DNA from: a virus
DNA: 64,000 bases
Virus record (IMG/VR): IMGVR_UViG_3300010396_000045
Span: 29,590 to 93,589 of that record
Reading direction: 5' to 3' (one strand)
Shown: positions 6,986-15,997 of the stretch, piece by piece
How positions within the stretch are numbered: position 1 is the stretch's first letter
How the letters are laid out: the number at the start of each line of letters is the position of its first letter
The notes under the pieces: generated by a model
Databases searched by the model: none
What the model saw: only the letters and a program-made list of their open reading frames with translations
Told to the model about the DNA's origin: nothing
Made by a program: the position numbers and the translations under genes

Positions 6986-7586
6986 AGGCAACGCGTGCTA
7001 GCAACTGTGCTTCGTTGTCGTTGCTAACGTCCATTGTGACCTGGACTGTCGTCGTGATAGACGTGCTGCCTATGACGATATCGGCGCTCGACGTCCCCAC
7101 GCTAAAGTCAGCGAGCGTGGCATTCTGCCCGCTAGTAGCCGAGTAGTACGACCACTGGCAGGAGTTGTCCGCGACGGCGTTAGAAGTGCCGCTCGGACCA
7201 CCAGAGGCCGCAGCGGTGCCAGCCTTCGTCAGCACGTAGAAATTAGCGCTGTTGCTGACGATGGTAAACAGGTTGGCGTAGGTCGCGTTAGCGGTCCACG
7301 CTGCGCTGTTCAGGGTAGCGCGGGCGAAGGTGACGGTTCCGTTTGCGCCTGGCGTTACGCTTGTGGCGACGAACGAAGCGGTAGCGGCGTCATTCGGGCT
7401 AGAGAAGGCTGGAGCGCCGAAGGCGGTAGCGGAGAAGACGAAGGTTGCGAGGGCGGTGTTGGTGCCCGCAAGCGCCGTCTCCGGGGTGGCTGGCTGGGGG
7501 TTGTTGTACATCACCAACCGGCCGTTGTTGAAAAGTGGGAGGATCTGATTGAGCCCCCACGAAGCGCTGTTCACAGCGAAGTTCAC
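6984..7586 (-). CDS. Tail-fibre-associated protein, Ala/Thr/Ser-rich
   Basis: The 200-residue protein starts at GTG 7586 behind AGGAG with 9-base spacing. It has a beta-rich, Ala/Ser/Thr/Asn-rich composition typical of distal tail proteins, and ends in a helix (NDNEAQLLARVA). It has no recognised domain. It is the last gene of the fibre operon before the intron. The stop codon TAG (6986-6984) straddles the proposed 5' splice site. If the 3' site is at 6642, the spliced RNA also reads TAG, so the protein would be unchanged. Confidence 0.75.
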   Translation of the reverse strand: MNFAVNSASWGLNQILPLFNNGRLVMYNNPQPATPETALAGTNTALATFVFSATAFGAPAFSSPNDAATASFVATSVTPGANGTVTFARATLNSAAWTANATYANLFTIVSNSANFYVLTKAGTAAASGGPSGTSNAVADNSCQWSYYSATSGQNATLADFSVGTSSADIVIGSTSITTTVQVTMDVSNDNEAQLLARVA

Positions 7587-7777
7587 GTTAAAAGCTCCTA
7601 GTAAATGAGAGGAAAGGGAGGTCTCTCATCACTCGGCGGCGCACGCACGAAGGGGCGTAGTTGCGGCGCGTCTTTATGCTCCGCGTCGCTTTGTGGGAGG
7701 GGCATAGCGGGCGCGTGAGGCTTGATTGGCCTTAGCGTCGCGACTGCTCTGACCCGTATGTGGAGGAAGCCGAGCAC
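7587..7777 (-). other. Leader region with hairpin upstream of tail gene
   Basis: The 190-base space holds a 7-bp hairpin (7605-7611 with 7623-7629) just upstream of the AGGAG ribosome site of the 6984-7586 gene. I see no gene in the rest. It may carry an independent promoter or an RNA processing site. Confidence 0.4.
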
Positions 7778-8848
7778 CTAGACGTACTGCCCGCCTGTTG
7801 CCGTTGTGCCTGCTGTAGAGCCTGGGAAGAAGGTGGTCGACTGGCCGCTAGAGATGATGCCGTTTGAGGTCGCACTGTATCTCGGGCCGTTGGCTGTCCC
7901 GCTGAACGTCATCGTATTGTTGGCGCCTACAGCGACTAGGCCTGCGGCTTGGGCTGCTGCGAAGCCGCCGGAGAAGGTCGGAGTGCCTATGATCGTTGCC
8001 ACCGAGCCAGGTTGTCCGGTCTGGATAGAGCCTGCTGCTGCAAGATAGTGGGAGCTAGCGGCGCCGGTTATCGTGTAACTGGAGTTTACGGTTATGTAGC
8101 CCCCGGACTGCGCCCACATATGGAATGAGGCAGCAGTACCGAAGCTCATCGCTCCGTTTATGGTGATCGCTCCGCCGCTGCCCGTTACGATGCAGGGAGC
8201 AGGGGTTATGCCGCCGATGGTTCCGGACGCCGCCAGCGAGAATCCAGAGACCGTGATCGATGCCCCAGACAGAACCTGGATAGGGACCTTGTTGCTCGTG
8301 GTGATGAGACAACTGGCGGGGGTCAGGGTGTTTCCTACGAACGAGACTGTGTTCCCTGCTCCGAGACCGAGAATGACTCCATTGCATGTCATGCCAGTCT
8401 GGTAGGTGCCGTTCGCTACGCTGACGGTGACGTTGAAGCCGTTCAGGTCGAGCTGCGTGACGATATAGTTCCATGCCTTTTGCAGAGTGGCGAACGGAGC
8501 GGATGCTGATAGGCCTGTGTTCGAGTCGCTGCCCGTAGGAGAGACGAACAGGCTCATATTGCCCAGCAGCTTTGTCCGCCAGACGCCCTGCATGGCGGCG
8601 ACGAAGTTCGCCTCTAGGGTAGCTATGGTCCCGTCGTCGAGCGCGTCCTTTCCTGAGAAGTCGCAGATGAACTGCGCTATCATCGAGGAGACTATGCTGG
8701 ACTGACGAAGAACCTTATTGACCTGGTTCGACTGCGCGATGCCGGTCTGGAACCCGGTTGGTAGAGCGGTCATAGCGAGATACTGAGACTGGCTCAGCAC
8801 GTTCGCTCCAGCGGCGCTCGCAAAGCTCTTGAAGTCATTAGTAGCCAA
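7778..8848 (-). CDS. Tail fibre protein with pectin-lyase-like repeats
   Basis: The 356-residue protein starts at TTG 8848 behind AGGGGGC. Residues 1-95 match the conserved N-terminal module of many phage fibres (MATNDFKSFASAAGANVLSQ, then LPTGFQTGIAQSNQVNKVLR). A segment like SLFVSPTGSDSNTGLSASAP opens a parallel beta-helix of the pectin-lyase type, with Gly/Ser/Thr/Ile repeats to the C-terminus. It should bind, and may cleave, a host surface polysaccharide; no catalytic triad can be picked out by eye. It lies between the GH-A-like protein and the terminal Ala/Ser/Thr-rich protein. Confidence 0.85.
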   Translation of the reverse strand: MATNDFKSFASAAGANVLSQSQYLAMTALPTGFQTGIAQSNQVNKVLRQSSIVSSMIAQFICDFSGKDALDDGTIATLEANFVAAMQGVWRTKLLGNMSLFVSPTGSDSNTGLSASAPFATLQKAWNYIVTQLDLNGFNVTVSVANGTYQTGMTCNGVILGLGAGNTVSFVGNTLTPASCLITTSNKVPIQVLSGASITVSGFSLAASGTIGGITPAPCIVTGSGGAITINGAMSFGTAASFHMWAQSGGYITVNSSYTITGAASSHYLAAAGSIQTGQPGSVATIIGTPTFSGGFAAAQAAGLVAVGANNTMTFSGTANGPRYSATSNGIISSGQSTTFFPGSTAGTTATGGQYV

Positions 8849-8870
8849 AGTGAACGCCCCCTAGATAGGG

Positions 8871-11297
8871 TTATATCGATATGATCGTGATGCTCGGATC
8901 CGGGAAATTGAGCGATGAGGTCACGCCGGCATTCACTGGGATAGTGGTCCGCGTGCCATCCTGAGTAGTTGCGCTTGTCATCTGCCATACGTTTGCTGTG
9001 CTGTTTCCAGAGCTATTCACAGGCCAATGGCTAAGAGCTACGGTCTTGCCGTTCTGCGCTCCCTGGCCGGCGTTGACGATCATAAGACCGAAATGGCCGG
9101 TCGACGGCGTACATGCCATCGTTAATAGGTTCGCCGCGTTCGTTGGCACGTTCCAGCGTGATCCGGTGACTGTACGTATTTGCTGTCCGTTAGCATAACC
9201 CGCTGGAGTAATCGGATTGCCAGCGACATCACTCAGGAAGCCGGCAGGCCCTTGCAATGCGGAGTCCCACTTCCCCCAGTAGCAGGTTACAGGAGACGAA
9301 TTTGCCGACGTAATCTTCTGGATCGCATCCCAGACGGCACCTCTGTAGTCCCCCTGTGCAATATCCTGCACTGACGAGTCCATATTACCGGCGGGATAAT
9401 ATGCACTCGGCTGATACGCGACCTGCGTAGCTGCCGTGCGAATGCCGCCGGCAAAATAGTCGGCGAATGTTGTCTGCAATTGAGACATAGGCACGCCGCC
9501 CGGAGTCGGCGATCCCTCAAAGAAATTGTCCCATTGGAACACGTCCATGCCAGGCACAGCGCTGGAAAACCCGGACCACCCACCATTGACGTTACCCGCG
9601 AAATCGGAAACCGGACCGATTACGATATATGTGCCGCCCCCCGGAAGAGAGACATTCTTGCAGTTTGCAATGATCTGATTGTAATAACCGGCAGAGTCGT
9701 CTGTGTTGGCCGGTTCATTCTGCCCGCAGAATCCGATAACAGGCAGCCTCTTTCCGTTGGGCATCGTCTGGTTCTGAAAGAACAGGGCCATGTTGTGTAT
9801 CATCTGGCCGTATAGAGTCTGGTTAGTGATGTTGAGATCTCGCCAGTTCAAATTGAGAACGATAGCGGAGACCCCCAGCGGATCGACCTTGTAGAAATTA
9901 TTTATGAGGTTCGCATATGCTGCTTGATTTACGTTGGGGAACGTTCCCCATAACTCTGGCGGAGGTGTCAATTCCATCCACAGGCCGGGGCACACTGTCG
10001 CCATCTTGGTCTGATATTCAGTTGACGTCAGTAGAGCGAATGGATTCCCGTTGGCTACGGAGAACGAGCCGACTAGGCTACCGTCATTGGCAAATGCCCC
10101 ATCGGCTACCCCATAGAGCCGAGGTGAGATAATCATCTGCCCTCGGCCAGAGTTCTGGTTCGTTGTTCCCGGAGTCGGGTAGAAGTAGCTGGACGAAAAG
10201 TCGGCCGTCATGAACGAACTAAAGGCAGCAGGACCAGGACCGCCGGACGATGCCTGAGAGACGATGGTAAACGGCGAAGGACCAAAGGGAGAGTTCGACG
10301 CGCTCGATTGCGTCGCGGTTAGACCGATCGAATAGTTGCCAGCCGTCAGGTTGCTCGCAGAGGTTATCAGGCTGCTGCCTGATAGCGAAAAGCTGGAGGA
10401 ATTCGCCCCGCTCAGCGATACTGAGCCACTGAACGTCCCGCTGCTTACCGTGACAGATACAGCGCCTACCGTCGTCCCAGAAGGCGCGGTAGAGGACACG
10501 GTGTTGTTGGATAGCGATATGCCGGTGATCGTCAGCGGCACGCCGCTCGGAGAGGCGCAGGCGACCCACCCGGTAATCGGGGAAGTCGTGGTCGGCCCAG
10601 TCCACGAGAGAGAGCCAGACGTGATCGTCCCGGTCGGCGTAAGACTGTACCAGTTATTGCTTACGTCAAGTTGCCAGACCGTTGATCCGATCAGATAGAT
10701 AGCTTGGGCATGGGATATAGTATCTGTCTGGCCGTTCACTACGGGATTGCCGCTGCCATTGAGCGACCAGACGTTGGCCTTTGTATCCGTAAATGACCCA
10801 CTACCCGGCGTTGCCGTGGGATACGACGTCGTCCCAGCCCATTGCCACCAGCCAGGCGTTCCGAATGAATTCCCGTTGCTCTCCTCGTGGTAGACGATAT
10901 GGCTCTGATAGAAGACCTGGAGGACGCCAGACGTCGTCGCGTCCGTCGTGCCATTGTGGATTACCTGCCCGCCCTGGCCTGTGATGGTCCATGTATCGAA
11001 CGGTCCGCCTGTCGGCGCGGCCTGCCCAGGCGTCTGAGACGAATAGATCGTCTGGCTTGATGAAGTGACGCTGGAGAGGTTCGCGGACTCCTGGGTAACA
11101 GACCCCGTTTGGAAAGGCCCCGCTATTGCAGGCGAGGACTGAAGCCCAGTGATGGTGTCGACCGCAATTACTCGAACCCAGTAGTTCACCCCCACAGACA
11201 GGCCCGTTATAGAAAAGCTGGCAACCGAGGATGTGCCAGCTTGTGTCCAAGGTCCGGTCGCGGATGTTCCGTACGAAATTAGGTAGCTATAGCTCAT
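8871..11297 (-). CDS. Modular tail protein with clan GH-A glycoside-hydrolase-like domain
   Basis: The 808-residue protein begins with a fibronectin-III-like module (1-65). A block follows that is shared with the next gene (about 100-245, with SLNGSGNPVVNGQTDTISHA and SLTPTGTITSGSLSW). Then comes an Ig/cadherin-like segment (250-345). From about 370 it looks like a TIM-barrel glycosidase: VIGFCGQNEPAN near residue 527 is the Asn-Glu-Pro acid/base motif of clan GH-A, and the last 150 residues resemble the beta-sandwich often appended to GH39/GH44/GH5-type enzymes. It probably attacks a host exopolysaccharide during adsorption. The substrate is unknown and the nucleophile Glu was not placed. 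Confidence 0.8.
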   Translation of the reverse strand: MSYSYLISYGTSATGPWTQAGTSSVASFSITGLSVGVNYWVRVIAVDTITGLQSSPAIAGPFQTGSVTQESANLSSVTSSSQTIYSSQTPGQAAPTGGPFDTWTITGQGGQVIHNGTTDATTSGVLQVFYQSHIVYHEESNGNSFGTPGWWQWAGTTSYPTATPGSGSFTDTKANVWSLNGSGNPVVNGQTDTISHAQAIYLIGSTVWQLDVSNNWYSLTPTGTITSGSLSWTGPTTTSPITGWVACASPSGVPLTITGISLSNNTVSSTAPSGTTVGAVSVTVSSGTFSGSVSLSGANSSSFSLSGSSLITSASNLTAGNYSIGLTATQSSASNSPFGPSPFTIVSQASSGGPGPAAFSSFMTADFSSSYFYPTPGTTNQNSGRGQMIISPRLYGVADGAFANDGSLVGSFSVANGNPFALLTSTEYQTKMATVCPGLWMELTPPPELWGTFPNVNQAAYANLINNFYKVDPLGVSAIVLNLNWRDLNITNQTLYGQMIHNMALFFQNQTMPNGKRLPVIGFCGQNEPANTDDSAGYYNQIIANCKNVSLPGGGTYIVIGPVSDFAGNVNGGWSGFSSAVPGMDVFQWDNFFEGSPTPGGVPMSQLQTTFADYFAGGIRTAATQVAYQPSAYYPAGNMDSSVQDIAQGDYRGAVWDAIQKITSANSSPVTCYWGKWDSALQGPAGFLSDVAGNPITPAGYANGQQIRTVTGSRWNVPTNAANLLTMACTPSTGHFGLMIVNAGQGAQNGKTVALSHWPVNSSGNSTANVWQMTSATTQDGTRTTIPVNAGVTSSLNFPDPSITIISI

Positions 11298-11334
11298 CCA
11301 GCAATCCTTGAAGTCTTTTTAGACAGGATGGCCT

Positions 11335-14300
11335 TTAAGGCTTGGTCGCGTACACCCTGTAGTAGTCAAGCGACGCATAGGCCGGAAGGCTGCCGTCTGA
11401 TGGCGTTCCATCGCCGGCATTATAGTCGGCGCCATTGGTGTAGATGTAAGTTCCCATGGGTTGGGTCTTCCAGTCGCCGCCTGGCGTTGCATGGGATGTG
11501 CCCACCTGGACTCCATTTATAAAGCAGCGGATAAAGTCTGATTGCCAGTCGAGCCCATAAATGTTCGGTCGGCTAATATCGAGAGTGGTTGTCGAATAAA
11601 GTGTTATACCTCCTGTCTGGAAGCCTGCACCACTCCCCTGATTCCCGTCATCAACCATCTGGAACCAGACATGCGATACGCCGCTGGTGTCGGTCCAAAG
11701 ATAGATATTGAGTTCAACGCTCCAACCGTCCTGCACGCCCGGGAAGTGGTTCTCGATATCGAATCCGAACATGAAGCCGTTCACCTTCGGAACGGACACC
11801 GAGAATTCGTGGTAGCCGTAAACCCGGTAGCATCCTCCCGGCGTGTTGAAGTTGTTGATGATTGTGCCGAGCAGGTGTTCGGTAATTCCCAACCCACCCG
11901 GATTGACCATCACACCAAGGCGCAACGCGCCGCTAACCAAGCTATAGAGCGAGGAGGCAGACGGCGTGGCGATCGGGTTAACCCACCAAGTAGATACGCC
12001 CGTCGTGGATCCGCCCGGAGACCCAGGAACGCTGAATTCCCACATATCTCCAGACTGCCACACCTGGTGCGACATCCAGGATCCCGAGCTAAACTCGTCA
12101 TCGAAAATTGCTGAGATTGGAGTAGAGCCGGGGAAGGCGTTCCACACCTTGACATATTCAAACTGAGCGGTAACCGGCAGTGATCCGGGGCTACTTATCA
12201 CACCATAGAAACTGGTAGGGTCGGCATCTCCCATATAAATTAAAGGATAGAGAGGGACGCCGTAGCCGGATGGCGTCGGCCATGAGCCCTGGGCTACCCT
12301 ATCGATGTAGAAAGTCGTCGTCGTCGGCGTTACCAGGACGCCGTACTGGTGGAATTGGGAACAGTCTACGGTCCCGACTCCTACCGCATTATATGTGTAG
12401 ACGTTCTGAAGAACCTGAGAAGAAGCAGCGTCCCACAAGGCGAAACCGCCGGCCTGGAACGAAGTCTGGTTCGTGTTTATCTGAATGACGTCGATTTGGT
12501 TCGCACCTTGAGTGGAGTAGAGAATAAACCCGGCTCCCGTACCAGTAAGAGGCTGGACCGCCATCTTGACTTCAAAGTATCCATATGTCTGCGAGAATGT
12601 TAAAGCGGTCTGCAACTGAGCGGAGATATAAGGGAGGTTATTGACCGCCGATAGGTACTGAGACGGAGTATTATCGACTCTTAGGTTCAGAACACCGTTA
12701 GATACTGTATATATGCTTGTAATAGGCGTCGCGGGGTTGAATGGGTTTAGCACCCACATATCACTCCCCGGGTTGCCCGCATTTAGCGGAGCGTAATCCT
12801 CTGCTGGTTGCCACGTTTGTCCCGCAGCGGGAGCATAGATATTGTACATATTCAGAGAAGTGAACTCATCGGAGAATGTCGGATTATTCGGATCCGACCC
12901 GCCAAGGATGCGGGGATCACCGCTTGTGGATGTCCATACTCCGTTGTTCCAGAAGGACCACGATAGCCCCGAACCAGAAGGAGGCGCTGCGCCTGGTCCT
13001 ACCCACGTTGAGCCGTTCCAGAAGTACCAGTTACCAGACCCCTGGTCCTGCGCGTAGATCGTGTCCGTCTGAGGGACGTAGGTAAGCGCTCCCGTCCCGC
13101 CTCCTCCCGGAACAGCGGTGCCGTTCTCTAGGACATTTCCGCTGGCGTCGATCGTCCACACATTGCCGTGGATGTCCGTAATGGACCCGACCCCGGGCGT
13201 GATGGTGGCGATCGTTACCAGTGTCGCCTGATAGACTGCGCTCTGGTAGTAGAGCAGTTCGATAACGTTTGAAGGACTCTGGACCGATATGCCATTACGG
13301 TCGATCTCAAAGCCCCCGCCCACGCCTGCCATCGACCAGTGAGCGCCAGCCGCATCGACAATCTGCCAAGTGCTGTTGTTGACGAACGTCCCGGAAGGAG
13401 ACTGGCCGAGCGTTATATCTGTGCGAGGATCCTTCGTCGCCGATACCCAGGCCGACCCGTTCCAGGAGAACCACGCATTCGCGTTCGTCTTACGGTAGAC
13501 CGTGCTATTCCAGAATAGGAGTTCGACGGTCCCTGTCGTGCCGGAATCAGAAACACCTCCATGAACAACCTGGCCGGCTGAATTGATCTGCCAGGAGGTT
13601 CCCTGAGTGCCGATGATCGTCGCGACTGTATCGGTTACATCTGTCTGCTGCGGAGACGCTGTAATCGCCGGATCGCCGCTATATGGGATCCAATTTCCAC
13701 CGAGCGCATCGCCGCCGTAATAGCTCCACGTAGGCGCCGTCGTAGCAGGACCGCTCGCGACTGGACCGTTCCAGGAAAGCGCTCCAGAGGTAATCGTCCC
13801 GGTAGGCGTTAGGCTATACCAAGATCCGGCTTGGTCCTCTTGCCACACCGTCCCGTTGACCAACTCCAGGAGCTGCGCGTGAGAGACCGTATCGATATTA
13901 CCGTTCACCACCGGATTCCCGGAGGCGTTCAGCGACCACGCATTGCCGAAACTGTCGGTAAACGAGCCGCTCCCTGGCGTAGCCTTCGGCGTTGTCGTCC
14001 CGGCCAGCATCCAGACATTGTGGTTCCAGTAGACAATCTGCTGGACGCTGCTGGTGTTCTGGAGGACCGTGCCATTGCGCGATACCTGCACGCCGCTCGC
14101 TGTCCCGCTGGCATAGAGAGACCACGCGTTGAGGCTTGCGTCGTATAGCGCGGAGGGAATGGCCCAGGAGACGCCTAGAGACGAACCGGACGCCACTGAG
14201 ATGATAGGACCGACAGATGGGACAGTCGTTGCCGAGGAACTGTTGACCCGTGTGTTCTGCGCGGACTCAATGATAGAGCTGGCACTCGTTATGACCGGCC

Positions 14301-14484
14301 CAACAACGCTCGGGGCCGACTTAATACCAAGGACGGTATCCTGAGCCGTGATCCGGAAGAAAAAGCCTGTGCTGCTGGAAAGCCCGCTGACGATGTCGGT
14401 CGTAGCGGAGAACGGCGAGCCGGAGACTGTCGTCCAAGGACCGGATGAAGCGAGAGCCTCTTCTACGATGTAGTTAACGCCCAT
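11335..14484 (-). CDS. Giant tail protein with two GH16-like domains, at least one catalytically dead
   Basis: The 1049-residue protein has an N-terminal fibronectin-III-like module (1-70) and several propeller-like WSLNASGNPVVNG or WQINSAGQVVHGG repeats (about 115-520). Two GH16/laminarinase-like domains follow. Domain 1 (about 535-785) has FSDEFTS and YGYFEVKM, but the catalytic E-I-D-x-x-E reads QIDVIQ at residues 663-668 (12481-12498), so both Glu are Gln. Domain 2 (about 797-1047) has FDDEFSS and VYGYHEFSV, with VELNIYL at 923-929 where the active site should be. The protein probably binds beta-glucan or a similar glycan without cutting it. Its ATG directly follows the stop of the DUF2612-like gene. 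Confidence 0.85.
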   Translation of the reverse strand: MGVNYIVEEALASSGPWTTVSGSPFSATTDIVSGLSSSTGFFFRITAQDTVLGIKSAPSVVGPVITSASSIIESAQNTRVNSSSATTVPSVGPIISVASGSSLGVSWAIPSALYDASLNAWSLYASGTASGVQVSRNGTVLQNTSSVQQIVYWNHNVWMLAGTTTPKATPGSGSFTDSFGNAWSLNASGNPVVNGNIDTVSHAQLLELVNGTVWQEDQAGSWYSLTPTGTITSGALSWNGPVASGPATTAPTWSYYGGDALGGNWIPYSGDPAITASPQQTDVTDTVATIIGTQGTSWQINSAGQVVHGGVSDSGTTGTVELLFWNSTVYRKTNANAWFSWNGSAWVSATKDPRTDITLGQSPSGTFVNNSTWQIVDAAGAHWSMAGVGGGFEIDRNGISVQSPSNVIELLYYQSAVYQATLVTIATITPGVGSITDIHGNVWTIDASGNVLENGTAVPGGGGTGALTYVPQTDTIYAQDQGSGNWYFWNGSTWVGPGAAPPSGSGLSWSFWNNGVWTSTSGDPRILGGSDPNNPTFSDEFTSLNMYNIYAPAAGQTWQPAEDYAPLNAGNPGSDMWVLNPFNPATPITSIYTVSNGVLNLRVDNTPSQYLSAVNNLPYISAQLQTALTFSQTYGYFEVKMAVQPLTGTGAGFILYSTQGANQIDVIQINTNQTSFQAGGFALWDAASSQVLQNVYTYNAVGVGTVDCSQFHQYGVLVTPTTTTFYIDRVAQGSWPTPSGYGVPLYPLIYMGDADPTSFYGVISSPGSLPVTAQFEYVKVWNAFPGSTPISAIFDDEFSSGSWMSHQVWQSGDMWEFSVPGSPGGSTTGVSTWWVNPIATPSASSLYSLVSGALRLGVMVNPGGLGITEHLLGTIINNFNTPGGCYRVYGYHEFSVSVPKVNGFMFGFDIENHFPGVQDGWSVELNIYLWTDTSGVSHVWFQMVDDGNQGSGAGFQTGGITLYSTTTLDISRPNIYGLDWQSDFIRCFINGVQVGTSHATPGGDWKTQPMGTYIYTNGADYNAGDGTPSDGSLPAYASLDYYRVYATKP

Positions 14485-15996
14485 CTAGCTCACCGTAAAC
14501 GCTACGGAGCCGACGACGGCGCCATTCGCCACGACGTAGAGGACATGCTGACCAGCCGCGAGCGACGGGAGCGTAAATCCGAACGACGTCTGAGTGACGA
14601 TAGCTCCGGAAGGTAGGCTGCTGAGAGCAACGGGCTGGTCAGCATTCCATCCGAGTTGGACCGCCGAGGAGGTGGCAATCTCAGTAATTCCGCCGACCGC
14701 TGGCAGCGTCGGATCTACCACGTATTGCAATGTTGGCACCGAGGTAAACCCAGGCAGCGAGCCGGAGACCGGGATGCTTGACGTGTGCGATGCTCCGGAA
14801 ATCGGGTTGATAATCACCTGAGGCGTTGTGGTGACCGTTGCAACGCCCGCCGCACGGAGCGTCATGACGGTAGCAATGCCTACCGTCCGAGATGTCCCGA
14901 CAGAACCGACAGCGGTCAGCGGCAGGATCGTAGCCAAACCTGCTGCATTGGACGCGGCCTGTATGCCGAAGCCAACAGCACTCAGGCCACCGAACGTCGC
15001 GCGCCCGATAGCCGATATACCGCCCGCCGTGCTGCTGGTCGTGACGACGATCGGCGATGATACCGGGCCAGGACCGGACGGGTTTACCGCATAGACCTCG
15101 AAGGCATACTGAGTACCGGGGAGGAGGCCGGAAACGGTCGCAACCGTGTTCGGCGTCGGCGAGCCAGCGGCTTGATATATGCCAGTCGTGCCGTCTCCCA
15201 GGACGAACTGGACCTGGTAGGTATATGGGCCGATGCCAGTCTGTGGAGCGATCCACGACAGCGTCACCGAGGACGACGTCACAGAGACTATACCAAGGCT
15301 CCTGACAAGGCCCGGTCCCTGGCCGAGCGCCCCGCCCCATGCGCCCTTGTCCCAGCCGGCGATCGTGGCGTTGTCTACGTCGAAGCCGAACAGAGCAACG
15401 CTGTTGATCGACGTGATTTCGTAGTTGACGCCTACGCCTTCGGGGTTGATCGGGAGATATCCCCCCTCCAGAAGAGCGGTAATCAGCGGACTGGGGACGA
15501 CGCCGGATATCCCGACCGTCATCGTCATATCCTGGTTGTCCTGGATAGTGACGATAGACGCCGGGTTGTTCAGCAGAAGTCCGAGGGCCTCGGCAGCCTC
15601 GGCTATGGAGCCATCCCAGCTATTGAGGATGACCTTGGCCTTGAGCAGAGCGCGGTAGGTATCATCGTCTAGCCGCGTCAGGCCATCGGTCGGATCGAAT
15701 GGCCCCTTCCAGACGCCCTGGTCGAAGCCAAGCCCTACCGTGTCGAACGAAAAATAGAGGTTCGCAATCGGCTGCTCGACGAAGCGCGTGCGCCCGATCC
15801 ATTGGCCTACTGCGTCAAGCTGGACGCCGATAGCCGTGTCCAGGTCAAAGGTCGTCAGAAGTGAGCGTAGGAGCGCCTGGGAGTCGAGAAACGGCTGGAT
15901 AAGCGCCGTTACGTAAGCGACGAACTTTGGTTGATTGGCGTGTTCGGACGTAATCCGCGCCAGGTAGCTCGCGAGCGTCGGAACACTTGAGGCCAT
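14485..15996 (-). CDS. Baseplate/tail protein, DUF2612-like, with fibronectin-III module
   Basis: The 503-residue protein opens with about 230 residues typical of DUF2612-type baseplate proteins (PFLDSQALLRSLLTTFDLDT, AIGVQLDAVGQWIGRTR, DDDTYRALLKAKVILNSWDG). These act like the P2 gpI wedge component. A fibronectin-III domain follows at about 236-325 (LSWIAPQTGIGPYTYQVQF). The C-terminal part is Ala/Val/Thr-rich and could anchor the fibres. It lies between the gpJ-like wedge gene and the giant fibre gene, as expected for a baseplate-to-fibre adaptor. Confidence 0.85.
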   Translation of the reverse strand: MASSVPTLASYLARITSEHANQPKFVAYVTALIQPFLDSQALLRSLLTTFDLDTAIGVQLDAVGQWIGRTRFVEQPIANLYFSFDTVGLGFDQGVWKGPFDPTDGLTRLDDDTYRALLKAKVILNSWDGSIAEAAEALGLLLNNPASIVTIQDNQDMTMTVGISGVVPSPLITALLEGGYLPINPEGVGVNYEITSINSVALFGFDVDNATIAGWDKGAWGGALGQGPGLVRSLGIVSVTSSSVTLSWIAPQTGIGPYTYQVQFVLGDGTTGIYQAAGSPTPNTVATVSGLLPGTQYAFEVYAVNPSGPGPVSSPIVVTTSSTAGGISAIGRATFGGLSAVGFGIQAASNAAGLATILPLTAVGSVGTSRTVGIATVMTLRAAGVATVTTTPQVIINPISGASHTSSIPVSGSLPGFTSVPTLQYVVDPTLPAVGGITEIATSSAVQLGWNADQPVALSSLPSGAIVTQTSFGFTLPSLAAGQHVLYVVANGAVVGSVAFTVS

Positions 15997-15997
15997 A

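Noticed and set aside
14681-15340. 219-codon frame inside the DUF2612-like gene
   Set aside because: It overlaps fully on the same strand with a recognised baseplate protein and is Arg/His/Cys-rich, as expected for an out-of-frame reading.
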